A model generated the notes under the pieces. The model saw only the letters and a list, made by a program, of their open reading frames with translations. It was not told where the DNA came from and ran no database searches. Source: Dastarcus helophoroides (Eukaryota; Arthropoda; Insecta; Coleoptera; Bothrideridae). Taken from it: a DNA stretch of 64,000 nt. Of this stretch, positions 1 through 11,065 are shown piece by piece. The stretch's first letter is position 1, and every line of letters begins with the position of its first letter. The position numbers and the translations under genes were made by a program. Location: assembly GCA_028583605.1 (NCBI GenBank), contig CM053327.1:5207316-5271315 (forward strand). The letters are read 5' to 3'.

Positions 1-745
1 CAGCATTTATTTTGAGGATCACGTACTGTGTATGGGTAAAGTTAAGCCACAAATACTTTTATTAAGAAGAGCATGCGTTTCTTTGTAGGCTTACTTCGTT
101 TACGTTTAGATTATTTGTGATTGACTGCTAAATTTAATAACTTTGGATTTTTTTTTGCATTTACGATTTTATCAATCATCTGACGCAACGCAGAACATTA
201 CTAAAAGCATTTAATTTGGTTATCGACTCACTACTCTCCTGCACCCTGCTGGCGATTATTACCACACTTGAGGTTCTTGGGGATGTATAACTTGACCTTA
301 CACCCTCCTGTTTTCACCTCTGTTTATGGCTTGTTCAGCTCTCTCGCGAGCTCCCCTGCCATCGCCGATGTCTTCTGGATTCATGCCGAGTCCTCAGTAC
401 TACTTTTACTTTGGAGCGCGTTCTCTGGTATATTTTTGCACCTTTTTCACTAAAAACTCAAAAACACAGCAATACTATCCCACTTCTGATGTAAACAACC
501 GTTTATTACAAAAATATCAAACTGTAACATTTGAAAAGACAAAGTAAAATCTATACATTTAACCATCAATGTTAACGTTAGCTAGCCGCGCCCATACGAC
601 TCCCATGAATCACCCCGAATGAATGCCTCAACCCAGCCGCCGCATTTCGGTTCATCGCAAGCACTTTTTCCCTCAGCATTCCTGTCGCACTCGCCCCTGA
701 GATCGCTGACCTTGTGCGAGTACCCTCGGTTGCCATGGTTGATAA
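1..745. other. No recognised gene; patches of higher GC
   Basis: No gene could be supported here. Two patches, about 230-420 and 580-740, have clearly higher GC than the AT-rich surroundings and contain short open frames, but none resembles a known protein. They may be old transposon or exon remnants. Confidence 0.3.
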
Positions 746-1105
746 CAGTACCTTCATGCTAACATTGAAAGGTCTCTGTATGATGCTATATTTGAGGGCA
801 AACCAAAAATTGGACTGAAAACTTCGAATATTCCATTAGAAGCAACTGACAGTGTTACAACGAAAGAAGTCTTGCAAGATGTTTGTAGATCCATAAACAC
901 TGATAACGCACCAACCGATGTATAGTAGCCAGGAGCCTATGGGGATGTAGAATCGAGAAATAATGAAAATGAAGAAACCTCATCAGCATGTCAAACTTTA
1001 GTGGATGAACTGTAAACCAAATGCAAAAGGTATTCGTTTGAATCCCAAAAATATGACGTTTTAGATGTTGAAAATAGATCTTATTATTTGCAATATTTGC
1101 AGTAG
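746..1105 (+). pseudogene. Broken coding-like frame, unrecognised
   Basis: A single + strand frame reads about 59 codons from 746 to 922, meets two adjacent TAG codons at 923-928, continues to a TAA at about 1013 and on to a TAG at 1103. Amino-acid use is that of a normal soluble protein (for example IGLKTSNIPLEATD, then DVESRNNENEETSSACQTL), unlike the AT-rich noise around it. I do not recognise the family. It is most likely a decayed gene or transposon fragment; a short acceptor-like site near 1129 could start another exon. Confidence 0.35.
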
Positions 1106-1313
1106 AGGAGAGAAACATATTAAATTTCAGGAAAGGTGCCTATGGTGGACTGGAAGAATGGGCAAAAAGAATGAAAGTGCTGGTACTCGTTCGAAACCGG
1201 ATGTTAGATCAACTGTAAGAATTCTCTTTCCAAACGTCGATAACGGCAGGGCAGATGCGCGGTCAGTTTTAGCGGTATTGTTACAAGCTACCGAAAATGG
1301 TGTTTACCGGTTA

Positions 1314-3560
1314 AGCTAGGGTTTCCTACAAAACGGCAACGTAAAAGAACGGCCGTTATTTGACCGCCGCTTTATGCCATGCAGCGGTCGAGGACAGAAC
1401 GGTCGCCTTGACGGTGAACATTGATGTAAAGTAAGAAGATCGTTGCAGTAGAGTAGTCGGCCGAGACTAGGGCAGTAAAATTGTCACGATTTGAGCTACA
1501 TTGTTCTAATTTTCCATAATTTTCTTAGTAGTCACAAACTATATTTATTTGTTGCTTTCCTTTTAGTCGACAAAGAAATTTTGAAACACGTGTCATTTCA
1601 CTTTTAGTTGACAAAAATTATTTTTAGAGAACGTATTTTTCGTTATTTTAGTAGACAAGGTTGTATTTTAGGGTGTTTTTTTTTTTGGTTATATTTAGAG
1701 GTTTTTTGATCGGCAAAAATCATTTTTGGTCATGATGTTTTTTTTAATTGGCAACGTAGCTGAAAACCAAAAATCTCTCTCATGAACGTATAAAGTATGT
1801 TGTTTTGCAAGACAAAATTTTTCTCTAAAATTGATAACCTCTAATGATTTACACCAGATTTGTTCTTATACTCCAATTGCTTGGTTACAACCATCAGAAC
1901 CCCGCAGGCCAAGGGATTATTATTACTATAATTATTTTATAATATTGTTCACATTGACGAATCTGAGGTATTGAAAAAAGTTTCAAATAAAAATTGTTCA
2001 GAATGTAATTTTGGAATGAACATGAATAAAAGCTAAAGATACCATATCGATATCTTTTCATTATAATGCAAAATTTCCCAAAAGAGGTACGAATTTCATA
2101 AACATCGTTTATTTCTTGGTAAAAATTCCCCCCAGATTTTTTCCTAGAACGAAGTTTTTGATTAACATGTCCTTGAACATTTTTAATCAATATAAAAAGA
2201 AAAAAAATCATGCTACTGATTTTTTTTTCAAAATAGATAAGGTTTTCATTCATATTTTTTATTCGTTAATAACAAATTTCTTCTTAACTTTTTTTGTCCG
2301 ATGAATGGTTTTTGATAAAAAATAAATAAAATGAATTTCCTTGCATTTCAATGGGCCCTTGATATCCTTTTTTACAAAGTAATATATCATTTTAAGAGAA
2401 CTTTGGTAATTGTGGATATACTAGGAAAAATTTATGTTAGATAATTTAGATATAATGTTTTTTTTTAAATAAGTATTTTTAATAATTAATAAACCCATAG
2501 CATGAAATAAGTCAACATAAAGGTTTTTTAAAGGTAAATGATTTTTTAATGCAAAAGCATTCGCCACCTAAAAATTTCAAGGGAGGATTTTTACCAAGAA
2601 GTAAAGTTTATGAAATTGGTATTTGTATTTAAAAAACGCAGTGACTTGCCATTTTTTTTGTTAAGATTACTCAGGGAAATGTTATTGCGGACGCCAGTGA
2701 TAGAAGTAGAACAAATATTTTACATGCAGAAAATGCATTTTTATGCCCAGTTATTATCTACCAAAATTCAAAAAAATATTTCAAACGTTACTGAAGGAAA
2801 AACCGAATTTTTTCTTAATTTTTAGCACCCTGTATTTAAAAAATAAAGCGGACGTATGCAGATATAAACTTTTTTTTTCTTAAAATCGTTTAAAAAATTA
2901 TGCCCCTTCAGTTATGTCATTTTTTCGAAAACACCCTGTATACTCTAATTGCATATTTATTGCCATTAAAATCCCCGCAGGCAAAGGGACTATTGCTGTG
3001 GTAATTATTTCTAAATATTGTTTACATTACATTGAAATTCCTAGAGAAGACTGAGGTATCGACAAAATTTTCAACAAAAAATCCTTCAGAATGTAATGTT
3101 GCAATAAACACGAATAAAAACAAATTATAAACTGACATATACCTAATTAAATATGTTCTTAGTCTTCTAGTTTAAATATTATGTCTGTAAAATTTTAAAA
3201 TTGTTTCGAAAAGTATTCAAACTTTTTATTTAATAAAAATTGAATAATATAAAAGAAAGATATAATATTATGTAAAACATCCTGCATATGCACATAATAA
3301 TAAAAAAGTTAAATAAATCATAGTAGCTACATTCCAACGTAAAATGGTAACGTAACGTATTAAATTGTGCTTGCAGTATCCTCACCGTACACAGCGGTCG
3401 CTTCGAAAGTGGGGTCGACATACTTTTTCGCAGTGGTAGCCCCTAACGTTCTGTAGGAAAACACTGCCTATTAGAACCACCTGCACAGTTTTTGGTGACG
3501 TCACTCGACGTAACATTACGGTCGCTCTTTTACGTTACCGCTCTGTAGGAAACCCTAGCT
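1314..3560. mobile_element. PIF/Harbinger-like non-autonomous DNA transposon
   Basis: The ends are inverted repeats beginning AGCTAGGGTTTCCTACA. The left end continues as ACGGCAACGTAAAAGAAC and the right end reads the same way on the other strand with a few changes, so about 40 bp can be paired. The element is flanked on both sides by TTA (1311-1313 and 3561-3563). A 3-bp TTA/TWA target duplication is the hallmark of PIF/Harbinger elements. No transposase frame is present, so it would be non-autonomous. Inside are two diverged direct repeats of about 175 bp (about 1867-2040 and 2939-3115). The superfamily rests on the duplication and TIR form only. Confidence 0.6.
1867..3115. repeat. Diverged direct repeats inside the Harbinger-like element
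   Basis: About 1867-2040 and 2939-3115 are direct repeats roughly 1.07 kb apart. Shared blocks include CCCCGCAGGC, TTCAGAATGTAAT and CACGAATAAAA/CATGAATAAAA. They could be an old internal duplication or remnants of LTRs from an insertion within the element. Confidence 0.5.
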
Positions 3561-4877
3561 TTAGCGGTTAGATCAGTGGATGGGTTAGTAGGAAAGTTAG
3601 CTGGTTCAGTGCGGCCAGTACCGTTTGTTTCCATATGACAGTAACTTACCTCGACGGTAGGTTGGCGAGTCGTTACTCTCTACCTACCAAGCAAACAACC
3701 TGCAGAGCGGCCGCAGCCTAGGTCTGGTATACACATCAGGAAAGTCAAACACTGTCCATAGAGAGAATCTTAATGAGAGGTTTAACATTGAGAGCTAATA
3801 GTGGGATAGATGGGCGGTGCCTTGTATTCTCCTAGACCGGTGTAAACAATTCAACGCAGAGCGCAGCAATCAGTGCTGGTGGAGATTTCAGTAGTACATC
3901 ATAGCTTCCTACATGTTTTGTTATGGGATTACTACTGGCAGGCAACAATTTTATTAAAATTCACGTACCACATGTTGTTTATTCTTTTAGTCCGTTAATT
4001 TATTCAACGTCTGAGATAAAATAAGACTGATATTATTTGATAACCAAAATCAATAAGCGAGATTTCTTAACAAAATTAATAATAATTTTTATGAAGAATA
4101 TAACATAATAACTCTTTAAACATAACAATATAAGAAGTTCAAATAGGCCGCTAGACTGTACTAAACAATATTTCTGTCTGTTGTAACACTCTCGACAAGT
4201 TTTTTCTGACATCTAAACTGGAAGATACGAGAATGCTGCATCAAAGTAGGGGAAAACATTCAGCGGCCGTAGAAAACTATGGAAGGAACAATTCTTAGCG
4301 TTTTACATGGAGAATGAAAATTTTTCCTTATAGTCTCACCCAGAGACTGCAGGAAAAGACCATTTCCAAAATAGAAGTGTGTTCGTAGCGCCCCGAAGTG
4401 CGGAAGAATGAACTAATATAGCATTGCTTCTCACTCCATGACATTACAACTAATGGTATCATGCTCTCACTCCCTCTACAATACAACGCAACACGATTGA
4501 CGGAGATTCGTTATTCCCTTTGTTTACTTTGCAAATGGACGCCGTTTGTTTATTCCTGTTTTGTAGTTTAGTCTAGTAAGATAATTTACTTTTAAAAACG
4601 TATTTCACGTTAGTGATAAAACTGAAGTAAAACTCGAGTTCATTACCAATAATGTACAAGAATACACGAAATCAGTCATTAACTGAGAACTGAGCTGAAT
4701 TTATTGTTTGAACTTGTTTGTTTAAGACCCTTTCAAACAGCTTTAAATCTAGCAGCAAATTTTAAACTTAAAAGGATTCATTAGAAAGTCCAAAAATAAA
4801 TTCCTTCAACAAGGTATAAGTAATTGTGGTGTCCAATTTAATAAATCTCGGTTAGAAGTTGTTTCTTAAAATTTCAG
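3561..4877. other. No recognised gene
   Basis: Mixed composition with several GC-richer words (GCGGCCGC near 3708, GCGGCCGT near 4263). The open frames are short and unconvincing. I see no transposon ends or tandem repeats. Confidence 0.3.
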
Positions 4878-4881
4878 TCAT

Positions 4882-5040
4882 TGGTCTCCTCAAGACAAAG
4901 CATTTGCTTTAGCCTTTTTTAAACGTACTCCCCAAAGCTATAGATTTTTGAAAAGACGTTTAAAATTACCAAGTAATTCTACCCTGCAATCAGTTCTTCG
5001 ATCTGTAAATTCTGATACTGGAATTAATCAGCATATTTAA
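4882..5040 (+). pseudogene. P-element/THAP9-type transposase fragment
   Basis: An open stretch of 52 codons ending in TAA translates to a segment with the P-element transposase signature: WSPQDKAFALAFFKRTPQSY, then RFLKRRLKLPS, STLQSVL and TGIN. In the family this region reads roughly as a sharp S-D-K-A-L-A start, SP.AYRFLRK..LPS, TL..W and G. An acceptor-like tttcag lies at 4872-4877, just before it. Upstream, 4760-4860 may hold more of the domain but is not in one frame. Only this short remnant remains; the DDE-like catalytic regions are not visible. Confidence 0.6.
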
Positions 5041-8000
5041 AAACAATTGAGACGGAGGGTAAAAAAACTCTAATGATATTATCATAAGCATTTTGTTAAT
5101 ATTTTTTACAATTTTTATGCTATTATTCGCCATTTTTTTTATTCTTTACGTTAAAATACTTTCGGTGTGTTTCAAAAGACAAAGGTGCTGATATATTTCT
5201 GTGTATGAACTTCATTATTAATTTTCATTTTTTTTTTGTAACTTTTTTTGCCTCTAAACTTTAAGAAAAATGAAATTTTTGAAATATTTGGAAACTGCTG
5301 ATAAATTTGTTGCAGAAGTCAAAGTTTGACATACGAACGAATCGGACTTTTCATACTTTTCCCTATCTAATTATATCCACAATTTATTTTCCAAACTGCT
5401 AAGTGCCGAAAAAAGAGCCAAAATAATAAAAAATAATATTCTTCTCACATCAAAAACTGTTGAATTATTGAGAATTGCTCTATTATTATCGGTTATATTT
5501 GAAAATATAAATTATAAAATAATATGTATCTTTTATTTTAACCCTCATAATTTATGTATAGAAATATAAATTATATTAGATCTAGAATATTGCATTTTAT
5601 GATGCTCTTTGTGCAGCAAAAATTAAAAATTTCAATACAATTTTTTAAACTGAAATAATTAGCCAACCTTTTTTTTAAGTAAGTCTAAAAGGTGTTGCCA
5701 CATCAATAATTGGTGATAATTACGCAAAAGTTGCGCAATTAATGCCAATATTATTGATGTGGTAAAACCTAACTTAAGACTTAGAATTTTTGTTTTATTT
5801 GATAAAGTGAGGGAAATTTTATCGGCAATACAGTTTCCTGTGCTATCGGCATTACAGCGTTCTGTACTTATGATATTTAGTTACGTTTTCCAAGAGGGGT
5901 GTCCGCTATTCATAGAATCGCACGTAGTTCATACTCTTTCTTAGTTTCTCTATGGTCTCAGATATCTTACATTTTAGCAGTGTTCTTCAGCGATTACGGT
6001 TTTAAAATAAAGGCTCAGTTTTTAGGCGCTTTTCATAATTTCACCACCACTAATATAAACAAATTACTCGAACAAAAAACGCAATAGACTTTCTATGAAA
6101 TAAAAATAAAAAACTTTACTTCCAATATATTTTTCTTAAAAATGAAATAGAATTACCTCTTGTCCTTTTACACTGTACTTAACACGAACTTGACCCACTA
6201 AATGTACAAAAGTTCTAAGAACCTGGCATTCTCAAGTTTGATTATTCTCTAGTAAATTAAGTTTTTCTTTAATAAAATAAACCATCTGACCAATCATTTT
6301 CAAAATCAATAGAGTTCTATTCTGAAAAATTTCGAATCGATAGAAATAAGAATGGCAAAAATCGGTCAAGAATTTCCACCTGTAGCGTGATATGAGACAT
6401 TCACACAGACTGTCAGTAGTTTTTCAATGACAATTTTAAAATTAATCCCAATTTAAATATTTATCAACGTTTAGAGCAAAATCGACTGGGACATAATTAT
6501 TTTTATAGAGAAAAGAGGTTTTTTTTGGCATTTTCCGATAATAGAGCAGGTGTGCAGTTTTAATTGATTCTCAAATTTTTTGCTCTGATTTCTTTTTAGG
6601 TCAAATTCGATTTTTTTGCTTGTTTTGACTTTTACATGCGACATTTTTTTTCGGAGAGTAAATTTCCATATAAAGTTAAAATATCGATGTTACAGTGGAA
6701 CATTCAAGGAAAAAGCCAACATTGAAAGGTTGGGAGTATTTTACGTAATAAAACTTCTTTAACATGTAAGGTTTTTTGCTGCAAACCTTGGTTTTGTTCT
6801 TATTTTTCAAAAACCTTTTTAAAATTTGTCAAAAGTTTTAAGCTTAATTTACGATTTTTGAAAAAAGAAAGCATGTTTTAAGAAAATTTTTAAATGTAAA
6901 ATAAAATTTCTTAGTTTCCAGTTTGAAATTTTCCATCTTAAATGTAAAAGTATTTTGATGCAATTTGGTATTAAAGATTTTTCACAAATCGAAATGTCGA
7001 CAATTAAAATGTTGGAAAACATAACTTTTATTTCATTTATCATTTTATTCAAAGTATTTGCTTTGACTCAAAATTTTGTCCCTTTCGAGCAATGTTAAAC
7101 TTTTGCTCTCAAAGTCTCGTCTTACTTAAAATTTTGATTTCTAACTTCAAATTAACAAAACAGATGAATCAAGATTTCAAGATATTTTCCAAATTTATTT
7201 AAAAACAATTTTCTAAATTTCTATATTTATTATTTCTGAAACATTAACATTAAATTTGAACATTCATGTTTTCTTTCAACAGTTATAATACTTTAACAAG
7301 ATTTTTCCTTTTTTTTTCTTACAGTCCCTTATTTAAATATACGTATTTATATTATTTTCAGAACTTTGACTTTTTTCTTTATAAATTCCCTTTTTTTTTA
7401 AATGTTGAATTAAAAATTTGAACTAAAAAGAACAGCAACAAGTTAAACTAAATAATAACAGATAAAATAAAAAAAACTAGGAATGTATATAAAAAAAATG
7501 TTAAAATATTCATTTTAATCAAACATTTTGGATTTAAATTTAAATATCTAATTTTTTAAAATGCTTAAAGTGTACTAACATTATTTTCTGAAATCAAAAT
7601 ATTGATGAAATATTTTTAATGAATTTGTTTTATCACATTTTTTCTAGGGCGAAATTTGACGCTAACGCATTATTGATGATAAAGCCAGAGGTTCGAAGTG
7701 TGAAATAATTATTTTTAGCTCAAATCAAAGTTTTTCTTGTATTAATTTATGTTTCAGATTTATTGTTTTGTCAAAGAAGTAGTTTACGAAGGTTTACTTG
7801 AGTTCAAAATATGTTGAAATTTAATTTCAAATATATCAGAATAACTCATAACTTAAAATGTGAAACAATTTGTACAGAAATTGCATGGGAGTTAAATTCT
7901 ATGGTTTTATTTTACTAAAAGCATATTTACGCTGCGGGTGGTCTATTATTGATTTAATCCGATTAATTATATTCGGAATAAAGGCGTTTATTTAAACATT

Positions 8001-9099
8001 TAATTAACTTCTAATACAAATATTTATGTTACTAAGGAAATATGAACCAGAATATCTACGAAGTCAAATTAAATATTAAGGGGTATTTACTTACTTAGTA
8101 TTCTACAAGAGAATCCTATTTAATAAAAATTACAATACGATTTACTGCTATTGAACTCTGAATGACTAGGCATGCCAATAACAGAAAAATATAGAAATAC
8201 TGAACGTAAGTAAAACTATTTAAGGACCTATCCTAACGAGGTGAATGTACAGAATTAGTCATATTAATTGGACCCCCCTTTATTTTTTTTATTCTTGATT
8301 TTTCTGATTATTTTAAGATGCTGTTCTACAAAGTTATATCTGAATTTTTTAATTTGTCTGTAAAAGAGGTTTTTCGGTGTATGTATACAGAGTGAATCCA
8401 TATCAAACCTGTTAACTTAGGAAACACATATATTTTTACATATTTGGATTCCACAAGTTTTGCAGAATTCAAATATACCTGTTTTCTCATCTGTTGTGTT
8501 GCTGTTCCTTACTTAATCACTATTTTTGACAAACAATTAAACAAACATAACCGTACAAAAATATTTTATTGATTTGATTGTTCAATGGAGGAGAAATCTT
8601 TTATTCTTGAATCCCAGTTTCAAATTACCTAAAAAAGTAAACGGACCTCTTCTGTTTGTAATTGTACTGTAGCATTTTATGTCAAGGTCAAATGTCAATT
8701 TGGCAAGTACGAATCAAGTAAGGAACATACATAAATATGCCAAAAAATGACAACAGCACACTGGATGGAAAAATTTTTGTCCACCCTAATATCTAATAAG
8801 ATCCCGGTGCAGAAATAGTACGTTCATCTAGTATTTAACCAAAGTGCAATTTTAACGTATATTTATAAATGGGAGAATATAGTTCCGGCAAGGTGCCTCC
8901 TACAATAAAGGCCGTTAATATTTTTAACTAAAATAATATCAATTGATTTTTTGCAAAAAATGTCTTTCACTTGTTATAAAATTAAAACATAATTCACTTC
9001 ACAGCAATATGTGTAAAGAACTTGAAAAGTTATGGTTGAGGTTGCGCGCTCGTCAGCAGCCTCTTCGCAACCAGGTGTAAACAGGTATTATTTGTTATA
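5041..9099. other. AT-rich sequence without a recognised gene
   Basis: About 4 kb of AT-rich DNA with homopolymer runs. It contains one strong hairpin (5695-5764) and a weak inverted pair around 8460-8780 that shares GTTCCTTACTT on both arms, which looks like a remnant of a small foldback element. The short ORFs (for example 5759-6087) read as noise. Confidence 0.4.
5695..5764. repeat. 70-bp near-perfect hairpin (MITE remnant?)
   Basis: TTGCCACATCAATAAT at the left pairs with ATTATTGATGTGGTAA at the right, and the inner arms AATTACGCAA and TTGCGCAATT pair around a 3-nt loop. The whole 70 bp folds back with few mismatches. It could be a very small MITE or the abutting ends of a lost element. 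Confidence 0.65.
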
Positions 9100-10463
9100 T
9101 TTATACGTTCATGAGGTATTAAAACTAAATTAAAATTTTTCCAAATAAAGAACAAAGAAATCATCGATGATATGAGTGAAATTAACCGCCTAATGCCTAA
9201 TGACAATTTATGTGAAGCTTGTATAAATGGAAAACAAGTCCGAGTACCTTTTAACAGAGCTAAAGACAAAAGTCATGTGAAAAGACCATTATTTATTGTC
9301 CATACGGATGTTTGTGGTCCAATCACTCCTTCTACTACAAATGAGAAAAATTATTTTCTACTTTTCGTTGACGAGTTTACGCATTATTGTATGACATATT
9401 TAATTACATTTAAATTAGAGGTATTTTCAATCTTTCGAGATTTTGTTGCGAAAAGTGAAGCTCATTTTAATTTGCAATTAGTAAATTTGTATTGTGATAA
9501 TGGGAGAGAATTTTTGTCAAATGAAATGAAAGGGCTTTGTATTAAGAAAGGTATAAGTTATCATTTAACGGTTCCACGTAGCCCACAGTTAAATGGTGTA
9601 TCGGAACGTATGGTGCAAACCATTACTGAAAAAGCCCGTGCAATGATAAACGGTGCAGGTTTAGAAAAGGTTTTCTGGGGAGAAGCAGTATTGACTGCTA
9701 CGTATCTCATTAATTTGAGCCCAATAAAAGCCTTGAAAGTAAATAAAACACCATATGAAATGTGGCATAGTAAGAAGCCACAATTAAAATTTTAAAGGTA
9801 TTCGGTTGTACAGTTTATGTACGTAAAATAAAACCAGTAAATTCAAATTCGACGTAAGGTCGTGGAAAGGAATACTGGTGGGATATGAACCGAATGGGTA
9901 TAAAGTGTGGAACGTGGAAAGTGAAAAATTTGGTATAGTCAGAGATATAACAGCTGACGCAACAAATTTCTTAGTATCGAAACCTAAATTAAAAAATCAT
10001 AATTCTAATATTTCTGGTGATGATGAAACTAATAAGTTAAAATTAGTGGAAAAATCTGATAGTAATAAATCAGATGAAATGTTTGAAGTAGTTAATGAAA
10101 ATAAATCAAATAAAAGAGTTAAATTTGACAGTAAATGTGTTGAAAATAGTATTGAAACTATTAGTAATGAGACCTCATCTCAAAGTAACAAAAGTAAGAA
10201 AAACACATTAACTGAACTAAGAAAGAGTGATATAATTAGAAATCGTCCAGTAATATAATATAATGAAGACGATATGTTTGATGATAGTTTATCATCTGCT
10301 TATTCTATTGTATGTGAAATTCCTAAATCATATGATGAAATTAAAAATAGGAATGATAAAGAGAAATTGGAAAAAGCTATAAAAGAAACAATACATTTTT
10401 TTTAACTAATAATACTTGGTCATTAGTAGACAAAAAGGAAAATAATAACATGGTTAGGTGTAA
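9100..10463 (+). mobile_element. Decayed Ty1/copia retrotransposon fragment (integrase core)
   Basis: Frame 9172-9795 encodes the end of the GAG-pre-integrase zinc site (CEACINGKQ) followed by an integrase core. All three catalytic acidic residues can be seen in HTDVCGP, CDNGREF and NGVSERM. After a frameshift near 9790 the frame continues with KVFGCTVYV; from about 9848 another frame reads VGYEPNGYKVWN and a lysine/serine-rich linker to a stop at 10256. Decayed pieces then lead toward the reverse transcriptase (NNTWSLVDKKENN) and end near 10463. The order and spacing match Drosophila copia. Gag, protease, most of RT, RNase H and both LTRs are missing, so the copy is dead. The first bases (9100-9171) are only faintly related. 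Confidence 0.85.
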
Positions 10464-11065
10464 GTAAAAAAATAGAAGTTATCCAACCTTTAGAACAGTA
10501 TTATAGTGTTCGCCAATCTTGAGCTTTGTATAGAGTGAGTAGCTGATGATATGTAAAGATTTACCTATAAAAAGAAAGCTTAGCTTCTGAGAGGCACACG
10601 TGGTGGTCGCACGAGAAGTTAGTGGTCGCATTCACTCTCAGGCTAGACATATTAGACCCCATCGGGAAAATTTTACCGTCCATGAGTATGTTTGTTGCGT
10701 ATTCCCCTGATGTTTTCTTTAAAAAACCGCGACCTGAATTTTTAAGACTTTAAAGTTAGCCAAATATTTCTTACCCCGCCACATACATTATGCATTTGGT
10801 TAATATTGGTCAAACTTTTGACGATTTTCCAAAATTTTGCATTAGCAATGCAACTACTAAAGATATGTTTCGAAATAGCCTTTTGGCACTTTACATGCCT
10901 AGCTCGGTTTGATTAGAAAGCGAATCCTGATTTATCGCAACAAAAAACGCAACTATGCCGTTTTTGGAGTCTATTTATTATCAACTTTTGCAACAGATTA
11001 ATACAAAAATTGGTGTTAAAATTTTAATCTCCAAATGCAACGCGACCATTGTAGGGCAAGTTCCG
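10464..11065. other. Upstream region of OR-A; no recognised gene
   Basis: Unexplained sequence between the copia remnant and the receptor gene. A TATAAAA word lies at 10566-10572, followed by a GC-richer stretch (GGTGGTCGCACGAGAAG). It could be a promoter, but it lies about 500 bp before the proposed start codon and could as well belong to a lost LTR. The OR-A frame is open upstream to an ATG at 10955. Confidence 0.3.

Noticed and set aside
10566..10572. TATAAAA as OR-A promoter
   Set aside because: Too far from the start codon and in a tract that may belong to a lost LTR; not called as a promoter.
10955..11065. Upstream ATG of OR-A as the start
   Set aside because: The 37 extra residues have no match at the same place in OR-B or OR-C, whose starts align with 11066; kept only as an alternative.
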